A DNA stretch of 64,000 nucleotides from NCBI GenBank assembly GCA_036785325.1, contig JAXIVH010000024.1, forward strand, positions 6,873,322 through 6,937,321. The letters run 5' to 3'. Positions 46,181-60,829 of the stretch are shown in pieces. The notes beneath the pieces were generated by a model, which saw nothing but the letters and a program-made list of their open reading frames with translations, was not told the DNA's origin and did not search any database. The position numbers and the translations under genes were made by a program. Within the stretch, counting starts at the first letter, position 1, and each line of letters starts with the position of its first letter. This stretch comes from Urophycis tenuis. Lineage: Eukaryota; Chordata; Actinopteri; Gadiformes; Phycidae.

Positions 46181-46528
46181 GACCCCCCCATTACTGAGCT
46201 AGGAATGGAAATGTCTAGCCACCCCGGGTGTGGGCTTTATAAAAAAAAAATATATATATATATATAACAGACCCTTCCCCCCCCCCATTACTGAGCCAAG
46301 ATTGGAAATTTCTAGCCACCCCGGGTGTGGGCTTTATAAAAAAAGAAAAGAAAAAAAAATCATTACAGACCCCCCCCCCCCCCCCCCATCACTGAGCCAG
46401 GATTGGAAATTTCTAGCCACCCCGGGTTTGGGCTTTATAAGAAAAAAAAAAAAAAAATCATAACAGACCCCCCCCCCCCCCATTACTGAGCCAGGATTGG
46501 AAATTTATAGCGACCCCGGGTGTGGGCT

Positions 46529-46565
<37 letters not shown>

Positions 46566-47011
46566 CATTAGAGACCCCCCCCCCCCCATTACTGAGCCAG
46601 TATTGGAAATTTCTAGCCACCCCGGGTGTGGGCTTTATAAAAAAAAAAAAAATAAAAAAAAATCATAACAGACCCCCCCCCCCCCCCCATCACTGAGCCA
46701 GGATTGGAAATTTCTAGCCACCCCGGGTGTGGGCTTTATAAAAAAAAAAAAAAAAAAATTAATAACAGACCCCCCCCCATTACTGAGCCAGAATTGGAAA
46801 TTTCTAGCCACCCCGGGTGTGGGCTTTATAAAAAAAAAAAAAAAAATCATTACAGACCCCCCCCCCCCCCATCACTGAGCCAGGATTGGAAATTTCTAGC
46901 CACCCCGGGTGTGGGCTTTATAACAAAAAAAAAAAAAAAAAAATCATAACAGACCCCCCCCCCCATTACTGAGCCAGGATTGGAAATTTCTAGCGACCCC
47001 GGGTGTGGGCT

Positions 47012-47047
<36 letters not shown>

Positions 47048-47496
47048 CATTAGAGACCCCCCCCCCCCCCCATTACTGAGCCAGTATTGGAAATTTCTAG
47101 CCACCCCGGGTGTGGGCTTTATAAAAAAAAATAAAAATAAAATAAAAATCATAACAGACCCCCCCCCCCCCCCATCACTGAGCCAGGATTGGAAATTTCT
47201 AGCCACCCCGGGTGTGGGCTTTATAAAAAAAATTAAAAAAAAATTCATAACAGACCCCCCCCCATTACTGAGCCAGGATTGGAAATTTCTAGCCACCCCG
47301 GGTGTGGGCTTTATAAAAAAAAAAAAAAAAAATCATTACAGACCCCCCCCCCCCTATCACTGAGCCAGGATTGGAAATTTCTAGCCACCCCGGGTGTGGG
47401 CTTTATAACAAAAAAAAAAAAAAAAAAAATCATAACAGACCCCACCCCCATCACTGAGCCAGTATTGGAAATTTCTAGCCAACCCTGGTGTGGGCT

Positions 47497-47532
<36 letters not shown>

Positions 47533-47911
47533 CATTAGAGACCCCCCCCCCCCCCCCCATCACTGAGCCAGGATTGGAAATTTCTAGCCAACCCGGGTGT
47601 GGGCTTTATAAAAAAAAAAAAAAAAAAAAAATTCACAACAGACCCCCCCCTTTACTGAGCCAGGATTGGAAATTTCTAGCCACCCCGGGTGTGGGCTTTA
47701 TGAAAAAAAAAAAAAATAAAAAAAAAAAATAAAAAAAATAAATAAAAAATCATAACAGACCCCCCCCCCCCATTACTCAGCCAGGATTTGACATTTCTAG
47801 CCACCATGGGTGTGGGCTTTATAAAAAATAAAAATAAAAAAAATTCATAACAGACCCCCCCCCAATTACTGAGCCAGGATTGGAAATTTCTAGCGACCCC
47901 GGGTGTGGGCT

Positions 47912-47947
<36 letters not shown>

Positions 47948-48396
47948 CATTAGAGACCCCCCCCCCCCCCCCATTACTGAGCCAGTATTGGAAATTTCTA
48001 GCCACCCCGGGTGTGGGCTTTATAAAAAAAAATAAAAATAAAATAAAAATCATAACAGACCCCCCCCCCCCCCCCCCCATCACTGAGCCAGGATTGGAAA
48101 TTTCTAGCCACCCCGGGTGTGGGCTTTATAAAAAAAATTAAAAAAAAATTCATAACAGACCCCCCCCCATTACTGAGCCAGGATTGGAAATATCTAGCCA
48201 CCCCGGGTGTGGGCTTTATAAAAAAAAAAAAAAAATCATTACAGACCCCCCCCCCCTATCACTGAGCCAGGATTGGAAATTTCTAGCCACCCCGGGTGTG
48301 GGCTTTATAACAAAAAAAAAAAAAAAAAATCATAACAGACCCCACCCCCATCACTGAGCCAGGATTGGAAATTTCTAGCCACCCCAGGTGTGGGCT

Positions 48397-48433
<37 letters not shown>

Positions 48434-49238
48434 ATAAAAGACCCCCCCCCCCCCCATTACTGAGCAAGTATTGGAAATGTCTAGCCACCCCGGGTGTGGG
48501 CTTTATAAAAAAAAAAAAAAAAAAATCATAACAGACCCCCCCCCCCATCACAGAGCCAGGATTGTAAATTTCTAGCCACCCCGGGTGTGGGCTTTATAAA
48601 ATAAATAATAAAATAAAAATAATTAAATAAATAAATAAATAAAAAATCATAACAGACCCCCCCCCCATTACTGAGCCAGGATTGGAAATTTCTAGCCACC
48701 CTGGGTGTGGGCTTTATAAAAAAATAAATAAAAATAAAAATTCATTACAGACCCCCCCCCCCCCCCCCCAAATCACTGAGCCAGGATTGGAAATTTCTAG
48801 CCACCCCGGGTGTGGGCTTTAAAAAAAATGAAAATAAAATAAAAATAATAATAAAAAAAGAAAAAAAAAATCATTACAGACCACCCCCCCCCCCATTACT
48901 GAGCCAGGATTGGAAATTTCTAACCACCCCGGGTGTGGGCTTTATAAAAAAAAGAAAAAAAGAAAACAAAATCATAACAGACCCCCCCCCCCCCCCCATT
49001 GCTGAGCCAGGATTGGAAATTTCTAGCCACCCCGGGTCTGGGCTTTATAAGAAAAAAAAAAAAAAAAAAATCATAACAGACCCCCCACCCCCCCATCACT
49101 GAGCCAGGATTGGAAATTTCTAGCCAACCCGGGTGTGGGCTTTATAAAAAAAAAAAAAAAAAAAAAATTCACAACAGACCCCCCCCTTTACTGAGCCAGG
49201 ATTGGAAATTTCTAGCCACCCCGGGTGTGGGCTTTATG

Positions 49239-49288
<50 letters not shown>

Positions 49289-49551
49289 ACAGACCCCCCC
49301 CCCCCATTACTCAGCCAGGATTTGACATTTCTAGCCACCATGGGTGTGGGCTTTATAAAAAATAAAAATAAAAAAAATTCATAACAGACACCCCCCCCAT
49401 TACTGAGCCAGGATTGGAAATTTCTAGCCAACCCTGGTGTGGGCTTTATAAAAAAAAAAAAAAATAAAAAAAAAAAAAAATCAGAAAAGAACCCCCCCCC
49501 CCATTACTGGGCAAGTATTGGAAATTTCTAGCAACCCCGGGTGTGGGCTTA

Positions 49552-49591
<40 letters not shown>

Positions 49592-50128
49592 AAAGACCCC
49601 ACCCCCATCACTGAGCCAGGATTGGAAATTTCCAGCCACCCCGGGTGTGGGCTTTATAAAAAAAAATAAATAAATAAAAATTCATAACAGACCCCCCCCT
49701 TCACTGAGCCAGGATTGGAAATTTCTAGCCACCCCGGGTGTGGGCTTTATAAAAAAAAAAAAAAAAAAATCACAACAGACCCCACCCCCATTACTGAGCC
49801 AGGATTGGAAATTTCTAGCCAACCCAGGTGTGGGCTTTATAAAATAAAAAATAAAAATAAAATTATAACAGACCCCCCCATTAAAGAGCCAGGATTGGAA
49901 ATTTCTAGCCACCCCGGGTGTGGGCTTTATAAAAATAAAAATAAAATAAATGAAAAAAAAATTCATAAAAGACCCCCCCCCAAATACTGAGCAAGTATTG
50001 GAAATTTCTAGCCAACCCGCATGTGGGCTTTATAAAAAAAATAAAAAAAATAAAAAATCATAACAGACCCCCCCCCATCACTGAGCAAGTATTGGAAATT
50101 TCTAGCCACCCCGGGTGTGGGCTTTATG

Positions 50129-50180
<52 letters not shown>

Positions 50181-53100
50181 ACAGACCCCCCCCCCCCATT
50201 ACTCAGCCAGGATTTGACATTTCTAGCCACCATGGGTGTGGGCTTTATAAAAAATAAAAATAAAAAAAATTCATAACAGACCCCCACCCATTACTGAGCC
50301 AGGATTGGAAATTTCTAGCCACCCCGGGTGCGGGCTTTATAAAAAAAAAAAAAAATAAATAAAAATAATAAAAAAAGAAAAAAAAAATCATTACAGACCC
50401 CCCCCATTACTGAGCCAGGATTTGACATTTCTAGCCACCCCGGGTGTGGGCTTTATAAAAAAAAAAAAAAATCATAACAGACCCCCCCCCCATTACTGAG
50501 CCAGGATTGGAAATTTCTAGCCACCCCGGGTGTGGGCTTTATAAAAAATAAATAAAAATAAAAAATCATAACAGACCCCACCCCCATCACTGAGCCAGGA
50601 TTGGAAATTTCTAGCCACCCCGGGTGTGGGCTTTATAAAAAAAATAATAAAAAAAAAATAAATAAAAAAATAAAAAATCATAACAGACCCACCCCCCCCC
50701 ATTACTCAGCCAGGATTTGACATTTCTAGCCACCACGGGTGTGGGCTTTATAAAAAAAAAAAAAAAAGAAAAATTCATAACAGACACACCCCCATTACTG
50801 AGCCAGGATTGGAAATTTCTAGCCAACCCGGGTGTGGGCTTTCTAAAAAAAAATTAAAAATTAAAAAAAATCCATAACAGACCCCCCCCCCCATTACTGA
50901 GCCAGGATTGGAAATATCTAGCCAACCAGGATGTGAGCTTAATAAAAAAAAAAAAAAAAAAAATCATAACAGACCCCACCCCCATCACTGAGCCAGGATT
51001 GGAAATTTCTAGCCACCCCGGGCGTGGGCTTTACAAAAAAAAAATAAATAAAATTCATAACAGACCCCCACCCATTACTGAGCCAGGATTGGAAATTTCT
51101 AGCCAACCCGGGTGTGGGCTTTATAAAATAAAAAAAAATAAAAAAAACATAACAGACCCCCCCCCCCCCCCCCATCACTGAATCAGGATTGGAAATTTCT
51201 AGCCACCCCGGGTGTTGGCTTTATAAAAAAATAAAAAAAATAAAAATCATAACAGACCCCACCCCCATCACTGAGCCAGGATTGGAAATCTCTAGCCACC
51301 CCGGGTGCGGGCTTTATAAAAAAAAAATAAAATAAATAAAAATAATAAAAAAAGAAAAAAAAAATCATTACAGACCCCCCCCATTACTGAGCCAGGATTT
51401 GACATTTCTAGCCACCCCGGGTGTGGGCTTTATAAAAAAAAAAAAAAAATCATAACAGACCCCCCCCCCCATTACTGAGCCAGGATTGGAAATTTCTAGC
51501 CACCCCGGGTGTGGGCTTTATAAAAAATAAATAAAAATAAAAAATCATAACAGACCCCACCCCCATCACTGAGCCAGGATTGGAAATTTCTAGCCACCCC
51601 GGGTGTGGGCTTTATAAAAAAAATAATTAAAAAAAAAAAAATAAAAAAATAAAAAATCATAACAGACCCACCCCCCCCATTACTCAGCCAGGATTTGACA
51701 TTTCTAGCCACCACGGGTGTGGGCTTTATGAAAAATAAAAATAAAAAAAATTCATAACAGACACCCCCCCCATTACTGAGCCAGGATTGGAAATTTCTAG
51801 CCACCCCGGGTGTGGGCTTTCTAAAAAAAAATTAAAAATGAAAAAAAATCCATAACAGACCCCCCCCCCCATTACTGAGCCAGGATTGGAAATATCTAGC
51901 CAACCAGGATGTGAGCTTAATAAAAAAATAAATAAAAAAAATCATAACAGACCCCACCCCCATCACTGAGCCAGGATTGGAAATTTCTAGCCACCCCGGG
52001 CGTGTGCTTTACAAAAAAAAAAAAAAAAAAATCATATCAGACCCCACCCATTACTAAGCCAGGATTGGAAATTTCTAGCCACCCTGGAGGTGGGCTTTAC
52101 AAAAAAAAAATAAATAAAAAAAATAAAAAATAAAAAAAATAAAATTCATAACAGACCCCCCCCCATCACTGAATCAGGATTGGAAATTTCTAGCCACCCC
52201 GGGTGTGGGCTTTATAAAAAAATAAAAAAAATAAAAATCATAACAGACCCCACCCCCATCACTGAGCCAGGATTGGAAATTTCTAGCCACCCCGGGTGCG
52301 GGCTTTATAAAAAAAAAAAATAATAAATAAAAATAATAAAAAAAGAAAAAAAAAATCATTACAGAGCCCCCCATTACTGAGCCAGGATTTGACATTTCTA
52401 GCCACCCCGGGTGTGGGCTTTGTAAAAAAAAAAAAAAAATCATAACAGACCCCCCCCCCCATTACTGAGCCAGGATTGGAAATTTCTAGCCACCCCGGGT
52501 GTGGGCTTTATAAAAAAAAAATAAAATAAAAAAATCATAACAGACCCCACCCCCATCACTGAGCCAGGATTGGAAATTTCTAGCCACCCCGGGTGTGGGC
52601 TTTATTAAAAAAATAATTAAAAAAAAATAAATAAAAAAATAAAAAATCATAACAGACCCACCCCCCCCATTACTCAGCCAGGATTTTACATTTCTAGCCA
52701 CCACGGGTGTGGGCTTTATAAAAAAAAAAAAAAAAAAATTCATAACAGACACCCCCCCCATTACTGAGCCAGGATTGGAAATTTCTAGCCAACCCGGGTG
52801 TGGGCTTTATAAAAATAAAAATAAAATAAATAAAAAAAAATTCAGAAAAGACCCCCCCCCCCATTACTGAGCAAGTATTGGAAATTTCTAGCAACCCCGG
52901 GTGTGGGCTTTATAAAAAAAATAAATAAATAAAAATTCATAACAGACCCCCCCTTCACTGAGCCAGGATTGGAAATTTCTAGCCACCCCGGGTGTGGGCT
53001 TTATAAAAAAAAAAAAAAAAAAAATCACAACAGACCCCACCCCCATCACTGAGCCAGGATTGGAAATTTTTAGCCACCCCGGGTGTGGGCGTATAATTTT

Positions 53101-56100
53101 TTTTTTTTTTTTTAATTCATAACAGACCCCCCCCCATTACTGAGCCAGGATTGGAAATTTCTAGCCAACCCGGGTGTGGGCTTTATAAAATAAAAAATAA
53201 AAATAAAATTATAACAGACCCCCCCCATTACTGAGCCAGGATTGGAAGTTTCTAGCCACCCCGGGTGTGGGCTTTATAAAAATAAAAATAAAATAAATGA
53301 AAAAAAAATTCATAAAAGACCCCCCCCCCAAATACTGAGCAAGTATTGGAAATTTCTAGCCACCCCGGGTGTGGGCTTTATAAAAATAAAAATAAAATAA
53401 ATAAAAAAAAATTCATAAAAAATCCCCCCCCCCCATTACTGAGCAAGTATTGGAAATTTCTAGCCACCCCAGGTGTGGGCTATCTAAAAAGAAAATTAAA
53501 AATGAAAAAAAATTCATAACAGACCCCCCCCCATTACTGAGCCAGGATTGGAAATGTCTAGCCACCCCGGGTGTGGGCTTTATAAAAAATAAAAAAAATA
53601 AAAAATCATAACAGACCCCCACCCCCATCACTGAGCCAGGATTGGAAATTTCTTGCCACCCCGGGTGTGGGCTTTATAAAAAAATAATAAAAAAACAAAT
53701 TCATAACAGACCCCCCCCCCATTACTTAGCCAGGATTGGAAATGTCTAGCCACCCCGGGTGTGGGCTTGATAAAAAAAAAAAAAAAAAAAAAAAATCATA
53801 ACAGACCCCCCCATCACAGAGCCAGTATTGGAAATTTCTAGCCACCCCGGGTGTGGGCTTGATAAAAAAAAAAAAAAAAAAAAGCATAACAGACCCCCCC
53901 CCCCATCACAGAGCCAGGATTGGAAATTTCTAGCCACCCCGGGGGTGGGCTTTATAAAAAATAATAAAAAAATTAAAATTCATAAGAGAACCCCACCCAT
54001 TACTGAGCCAGGATTGGAAACTTCTATCCATCCCGGGTGTGGGCTTTATAAAAAAAAAAAAAAAAAAAAAAAAATCATAACAGACCCCCCACCCCCCCAT
54101 CACTGAGCAAGTATTGGAAATTTCTAGCCACCCCGGGTGTGGGCTATATAAAAATAAAAAAATAATAAATAAACAAAAATTCATAAAAGACCCCCCACCC
54201 CCCCATCACTGAGCAAGTATTGGAAATTTCTAGCCACCCCTGGTGTGGGCTTTATAAAAAAAAAATAATAATAATAAAAAAAAATCATAACAGACCCCCC
54301 CCCCCCCCCATCACTGAGCCAGGATTGGAAATTTCTAGCCACCCCGGGTGTGGGCTATATAAAAATAAAAAAATAATAAATAAATAAAAATTCATAAAAG
54401 ACCCCCCCCCCCCCCCCCATCACTGAGCAAGTATTGGAAATTTCTAGCCACCCCTGGTGTGGGCTTTATAAAAAAAAAATAATAATAATAAAAAAAAATC
54501 ATAACAGACCCCCCCCCCCCCATTACTGAGCCAGGATTGGAAATTTCTAGCCACCCCGGGTGTGGGCTTTCTAAAAAAAAAAAAAAAATGAAAAAAAATC
54601 CATAACAGACCCCCCCCCCCCATTACTGAGCCAGGATTGGAAATATCTAGCCAACCAGGATGTGAGCTTAATAAAAAAAAAAAAAAAAAAAATCATAACA
54701 GAGCCCAACCCCATCACTGAGCCAGGATTGGAAATTTCTAGCCACCCCGGGCGTGGGCTTTACAAAAAAAAAAAAAAAAAAAAATCATATCAGACCCCCC
54801 CCATTACTAAGCCAGGATTGGAAATTTCTAGCCACCCCGGAGGTGGGCTTTACAAAAAAAAAATAAATAAAAAAAAAAAAAAATAAAAAAAATAAAATTC
54901 ATAACAGACCCCCACCCATTACTGAGCCAGGATTGGAAATTTCTAGCCACCCCGGGTGCGGGCTTTATAAAAAAAAAAAAAAATAAATAAAAATAATAAA
55001 AAAAGAAAAAAAAAATCATTACAGACCCCCCCCATTACTGAGCCAGGATTTGACATTTCTAGCCACCCCGGGTGTGGGCTTTATAAAAAAAAAAAAAAAA
55101 ATCATAACAGACCCCCCCCCCATTACTGAGCCAGGATTGGAAATTTCTAGCCAACCCGGGTGTGGGCTTTATAAAAAAAAAATAAAAAAAAAAAATCATA
55201 ACAGACCCCACCCCCATCACTGAGCCAGGATTGGAAATTTCTAGCCACCACGGGTGTGGGCTTTATAAAAAATAAAAATAAAAAAAAATCATAACAGACC
55301 CCACCCCCATCACTGAGCCAGGATTTGAAATTTCTAGCCACCCCGGGCGTGGGCTTTACAAAAAAATAAAAAATAAAATTCATAACAGACCCCCACCCAT
55401 TACTGAGCCAGGATTGGAAATTTCTAGCCAACCCGGGTGTGGGCTTTATAAAATAAAAAAAAATAAAAAAAACATAACAGACCCCCCCCCCCCCCCCCAT
55501 CACTGAATCAGGATTGGAAATTTCTAGCCACCCCGGGTGTGGGCTTTATAAAAAAAAATAAAAAAATAAAAATCATAACAGACCCCACCCCCATCACTGA
55601 GCCAGGATTGGAAATCTCTAGCCACCCCGGGTGCGGGCTTTATAAAAAAAAAATAAAATAAATAAAAATAATAAAAAAAGAAAAAAAAAATCATTACAGA
55701 CCCCCCCCATTACTGAGCCAGTATTTGACATTTCTAGCCACCCCGGGTGTGGGCTTTATAAAAAAAAAAAAAAAATCATAACAGACCCCCCCCCCCATTA
55801 CTGAGCCAGGATTGGAAATTTCTAGCCACCCCGGGTGTGGGCTTTATAAAAAATAAATAAAAATAAAAAATCATAACAGACCCCACCCCCATCACTGAGC
55901 CAGGATTGGAAATTTCTAGCCACCCCGGGTGTGGGCTTTATAAAAAAAATAATTAAAAAAAAATAAATAAAAAAATAAAAAATCATAACAGACCCACCCC
56001 CCCCATTACTCAGCCAGGATTTGACATTTCTAGCCACCACGGGTGTGGGCTTTATAAAAAATAAAAATAAAAAAATTCATAACAGACACCCCCCCCATTA

Positions 56101-58229
56101 CTGAGCCAGGATTGGAAATTTCTAGCCAACCCGGGTGTGGGCTTTATAAAAATAAAAATAAAATAAATAAAAAAAAATTCAGAAAAGACCCCCCCCCCAT
56201 TACTGAGCCAGGATTGGAAATTTCTAGCCACCCCGGGTGTGGGCTTTCTAAAAAAAAATTAAAAATGAAAAAAAATCCATAACAGACCCCCCCCCCCATT
56301 ACTGAGCCAGGATTGGAAATATCTAGCCAACCAGGATGTGAGCTTAATAAAAAAATAAATAAAAAAAATCATAACAGACCCCACCCCCATCACTGAGCCA
56401 GGATTGGAAATTTCTAGCCACCCCGGGCGTGTGCTTTACAAAAAAAAAAAAAAAAAAAAAATCATATCAGACCCCCCCCATTACTAAGCCAGGATTGGAA
56501 ATTTCTAGCCACCCCGGAGGTGGGCTTTACAAAAAAAAAAATAATAAAAAAAAAAAAAAATAAAAAAAATAAAATTCATAACAGACCCCCACCCATTACT
56601 GAGCCAGGATTGGAAATTTCTAGCCAACCCGGGTGTGGGCTTTATAAAATAAAAAAAAAATAAAAAAAACATAACAGACCCCCACCCCCCCCCATCACTG
56701 AATCAGGATTGGAAATTTCTAGCCACCCCGGGTGTGGGCTTTATAAAAAAATAAAAAAAATAAAAATCATAACAGACCCCACCCCCATCACTGAGCCAGG
56801 ATTGGAAATTTCTAGCCACCCCGGGTGCGGGCTTTATAAAAAAATAAATAAATAAATAAAAATAAGAAAAAAAGAAAAAAAAAATCATTACAGAGCCCCC
56901 CATTACTGAGCCAGGATTTGACATTTCTAGCCACCCCGGGTGTGGGCTTTGTAAAAAAAAAAAAAAAATCATAACAGACCCCCCCCCCCATTACTGAGCC
57001 AGGATTGGAAATTTCTAGCCACCCCGGGTGTGGGCTTTATAAAAAATAAATAAAAATAAAAAATCATAACAGACCCCACCCCCATCACTGAGCCAGGATT
57101 GGAAATTTCTAGCCACCCCGGGTGTGGGCTTTATTAAAAAAATAATTAAAAAAAAATAAATAAAAAAATAAAAAATCATAACAGACCCACCCCCCCCATT
57201 ACTCAGCCAGGATTTTACATTTCTAGCCACCACGGGTGTGGGCTTTATAAAAAATAAAAATAAAAAAAAATCATAACAGACCCCACCCCCATCACTGAGC
57301 CAGGATTGGAAATTTCTAGCCACCCCGGGCGTGGGCTTTACAAAAAAAAATAAAATAAAATTCATAACAGACCCCCACCCATTACTGAGCCAGGATTGGA
57401 AATTTCTAGCCAACCCGGGTGTGGGCTTTATAAAATAAAAAAAAATAAAAAAAACATAACAGACCCCCCCCCCCCCCCCCATCACTGAATCAGGATTGGA
57501 AATTTCTAGCCACCCCGGGTGTGGGCTTTATAAAAAAATAAAAAAAATAAAAATCATAACAGACCCCACCCCCATCACTGAGCCAGGATTGGAAATCTCT
57601 AGCCACCCCGGGTGCGGGCTTTATAAAAAAAAAAATAAAAAAATAAAAATAATAAAAAAAGAAAAAAAAAATCATTACAGACCCCCCCCATTACTGAGCC
57701 AGTATTTGACATTTCTAGCCACCCCGGGTGTGGGCTTTATAAAAAAAAAAAAAAAATCATAACAGACCCCCCCCCCCATTACTGAGCCAGGATTGGAAAT
57801 TTCTAGCCACCCCGGGTGTGGGCTTTATAAAAAATAAATAAAAATAAAAAATCATAACAGACCCCACCCCCATCACTGAGCCAGGATTGGAAATTTCTAG
57901 CCACCCCGGGTGTGGGCTTTATAAAAAAAATAATTAAAAAAAAATAAATAAAAAAATAAAAAATCATAACAGACCCACCCCCCCCATTACTCAGCCAGGA
58001 TTTGACATTTCTAGCCACCACGGGTGTGGGCTTTATAAAAAATAAAAATAAAAAAAATTCATAACAGACACCCCCCCCATTACTGAGCCAGGATTGGAAA
58101 TTTCTAGCCAACCCGGGTGTGGGCTTTATAAAAATAAAAATAAAATAAATAAAAAAAAATTCAGAAAAGACCCCCCCCCCCCCCATTACTGAGCAAGTAT
58201 TGGAAATTTCTAGCAACCCCGGGTGTGGG

Positions 58230-58276
<47 letters not shown>

Positions 58277-60790
58277 AAAGACCCCACCCCCATCACTGAG
58301 CCAGGATTGGAAATTTCTAGCCACCCCGGGTGTGGGCTTTATAAAAAAAATAAATAAATAAAAATTCATAACAGACCCCCCCTTCACTGAGCCAGGATTG
58401 GAAATTTCTAGCCACCCCGGGTGTGGGCTTTATAAAAAAAAAAAAAAAAAAAATCACAACAGACCCCACCCCCATCACTGAGCCAGGATTGGAAATTTTT
58501 AGCCACCCCGGGTGTGGGCGTATAATTTTTTTTTATTTTTTTAATTCATAACAGACCCCCCCCCATTACTGAGCCAGGATTGGAAATTTCTAGCCAACCC
58601 GGGTGTGGGCTTTATAAAATAAAAAATAAAAATAAAATTATAACAGACCCCCCCCATTACTGAGCCAGGATTGGAAGTTTCTAGCCACCCCGGGTGTGGG
58701 CTTTATAAAAATAAAAATAAAATAAATGAAAAAAAAATTCATGAAAGACCCCCCCCCCAAATACTGAGCAAGTATTGGAAATTTCTAGCCACCCCGGGTG
58801 TGGGCTATCTAAAAAAAAAATTAAAAATGAAAAAAAATTCATAACAGACCCCCCCCCATTACTGAGCCAGGATTGGAAATGTCTAGCCACCCCGGGTGTG
58901 GGCTTTATAAAAAATAAAAAAAATAAAAAATCATAACAGACCCCCACCCCCATCACTGAGCCAGGATTGGAAATTTCTTGCCACCCCGGGTGTGGGCTTT
59001 ATAAAAAAATAATAAAAAAACAAATTCATAACAGACCCCCCCCCATTACTTAGCCAGGATTGGAAATGTCTAGCCACCCCGGGTGTGGGCTTGATAAAAA
59101 AAAAAAAAAAAAAAAAAAAATCATAACAGACCCCCCCATCACAGAGCCAGTATTGGAAATTTCTAGCCACCCCGGGGGTGGGCTTTATAAAAAAAAAAAA
59201 AATAAAAAAAAATCACAACAGACCCCCTCCCCCCCATCACTCAGGCAGGATTGGAAATTTCTAGCCACCCCGGGTGTGGACTTTATAAAAAAAAAAAAAA
59301 AATCATAACAGACCCCCCCCCCCCCCCATCACTGAATCAGGATTGGACATTTCTAGCCACCCCGGGTGTGGGCTTTATAAAAAAAAAAAAAAAAAAAAAA
59401 AAATCATAACAGACCCCACCCCCATCACAGGGCCAGGATTGGAAATGTCTAGCCACCCCGGGGGTGGGCTTTATAAAAAAAAATAAAATAAAAAAAAATC
59501 ACAACAGACCCCCCCCATCACTGAGCCAGGATTGGAACTTTCTAGCCACCCCGGGTGTGGGCTTTATAAAAAAATAATAAAAAAAACAAATTCATAACAG
59601 ACCCCCCCCCCATTACTGAGCCAGGATTGGAAATGTCTAGCTACCCCGGGTGTGGGCTTTATAAAAAAAAAAAAAAAAAAAATCATAACAGACCACACCC
59701 CCATCACTGAGCCAGGATTGGAAATTTCTAGCCACCCGGGTGTGGGCTTTATAAAAAAATCAAAAAATCAAAATCATAACAGACCCCCCCCCCCCCCCAT
59801 CACTGAATCAGGATTGGAAATTTCTAGCCACCCCGGGTGTGGGCTTTATAAAAAAGTAAAAAAATAAAAATCATAACAGACCCCACCCCCATCACTGAGC
59901 CAGGATTGGACATTTCTAGCCACCCGGGTGTGGGATTTATAAAAAAAAAAAAAAAATCATAACAGACCCCCCCCCCATTACTGAGCCAGGATTGGTAATG
60001 TCTAGCCACCCCCGGTGCGGGCTTTATAAAAAAAAAATAAAAATAAATAAAAAAAATAAAAAAAGAAAAAAAAAATCATTACAGACCCCCCCAATTACTG
60101 AGCCAGGATTGGACATTTCTAGCCATCCCGGGGGTGGGCTTTATAAAAAAAAAATAAAAAATACAAAAATAACAACAGACCCCCCCCCCCAATCACTGAG
60201 GCAGGATTGGAAATTTCTAGCCACCCCGGGTGTGGGCTTTATAAAAAAAATAATAAAATAAAAAAATTAAAAAAAAAAAAAAAAAAATTCATAACAGACC
60301 CCCACCCATTACTGAGCCAGGATTGGAAATTTCTAGCCACCCCGGGTGTGGGCTTTATGAAAAAAAAAAAAAAAAAAAATCATAACAGACCCCCCCCATT
60401 ACTGAGCCAGGATTGGAAATTTCTAGCAACCCCGGGTGTGGGCTTTATAAAAAAAAAAAAAAAAAAAAAAAAATCATAACAGACCCCAACCCCATCACTG
60501 AGCCAGGATTGGAAATTTCTAGCCAACCCGGGTGTGGGCTTTATAAAAAAAAATAAAAAAATAAAAATAAATAAAAAATAAAAAAATAAAAATTCATAAC
60601 AGACCCCCCCCCCCACCCCTCAGTAATGGGGGCGGGGGGGCGCCCCCATTACTGAGCCAGGATTGGAAATTTCTAGCTAACCGGGGTGTTGGCTTTATAA
60701 AAAAAAAAAAAAAAAAAAATGTAACAGATCCCCCCCCCCCCCCATCACTGAGCCAGGATTGGAAATTTCTAGCCAACCCGGGTGTGGGCT

Positions 60791-60829
<39 letters not shown>

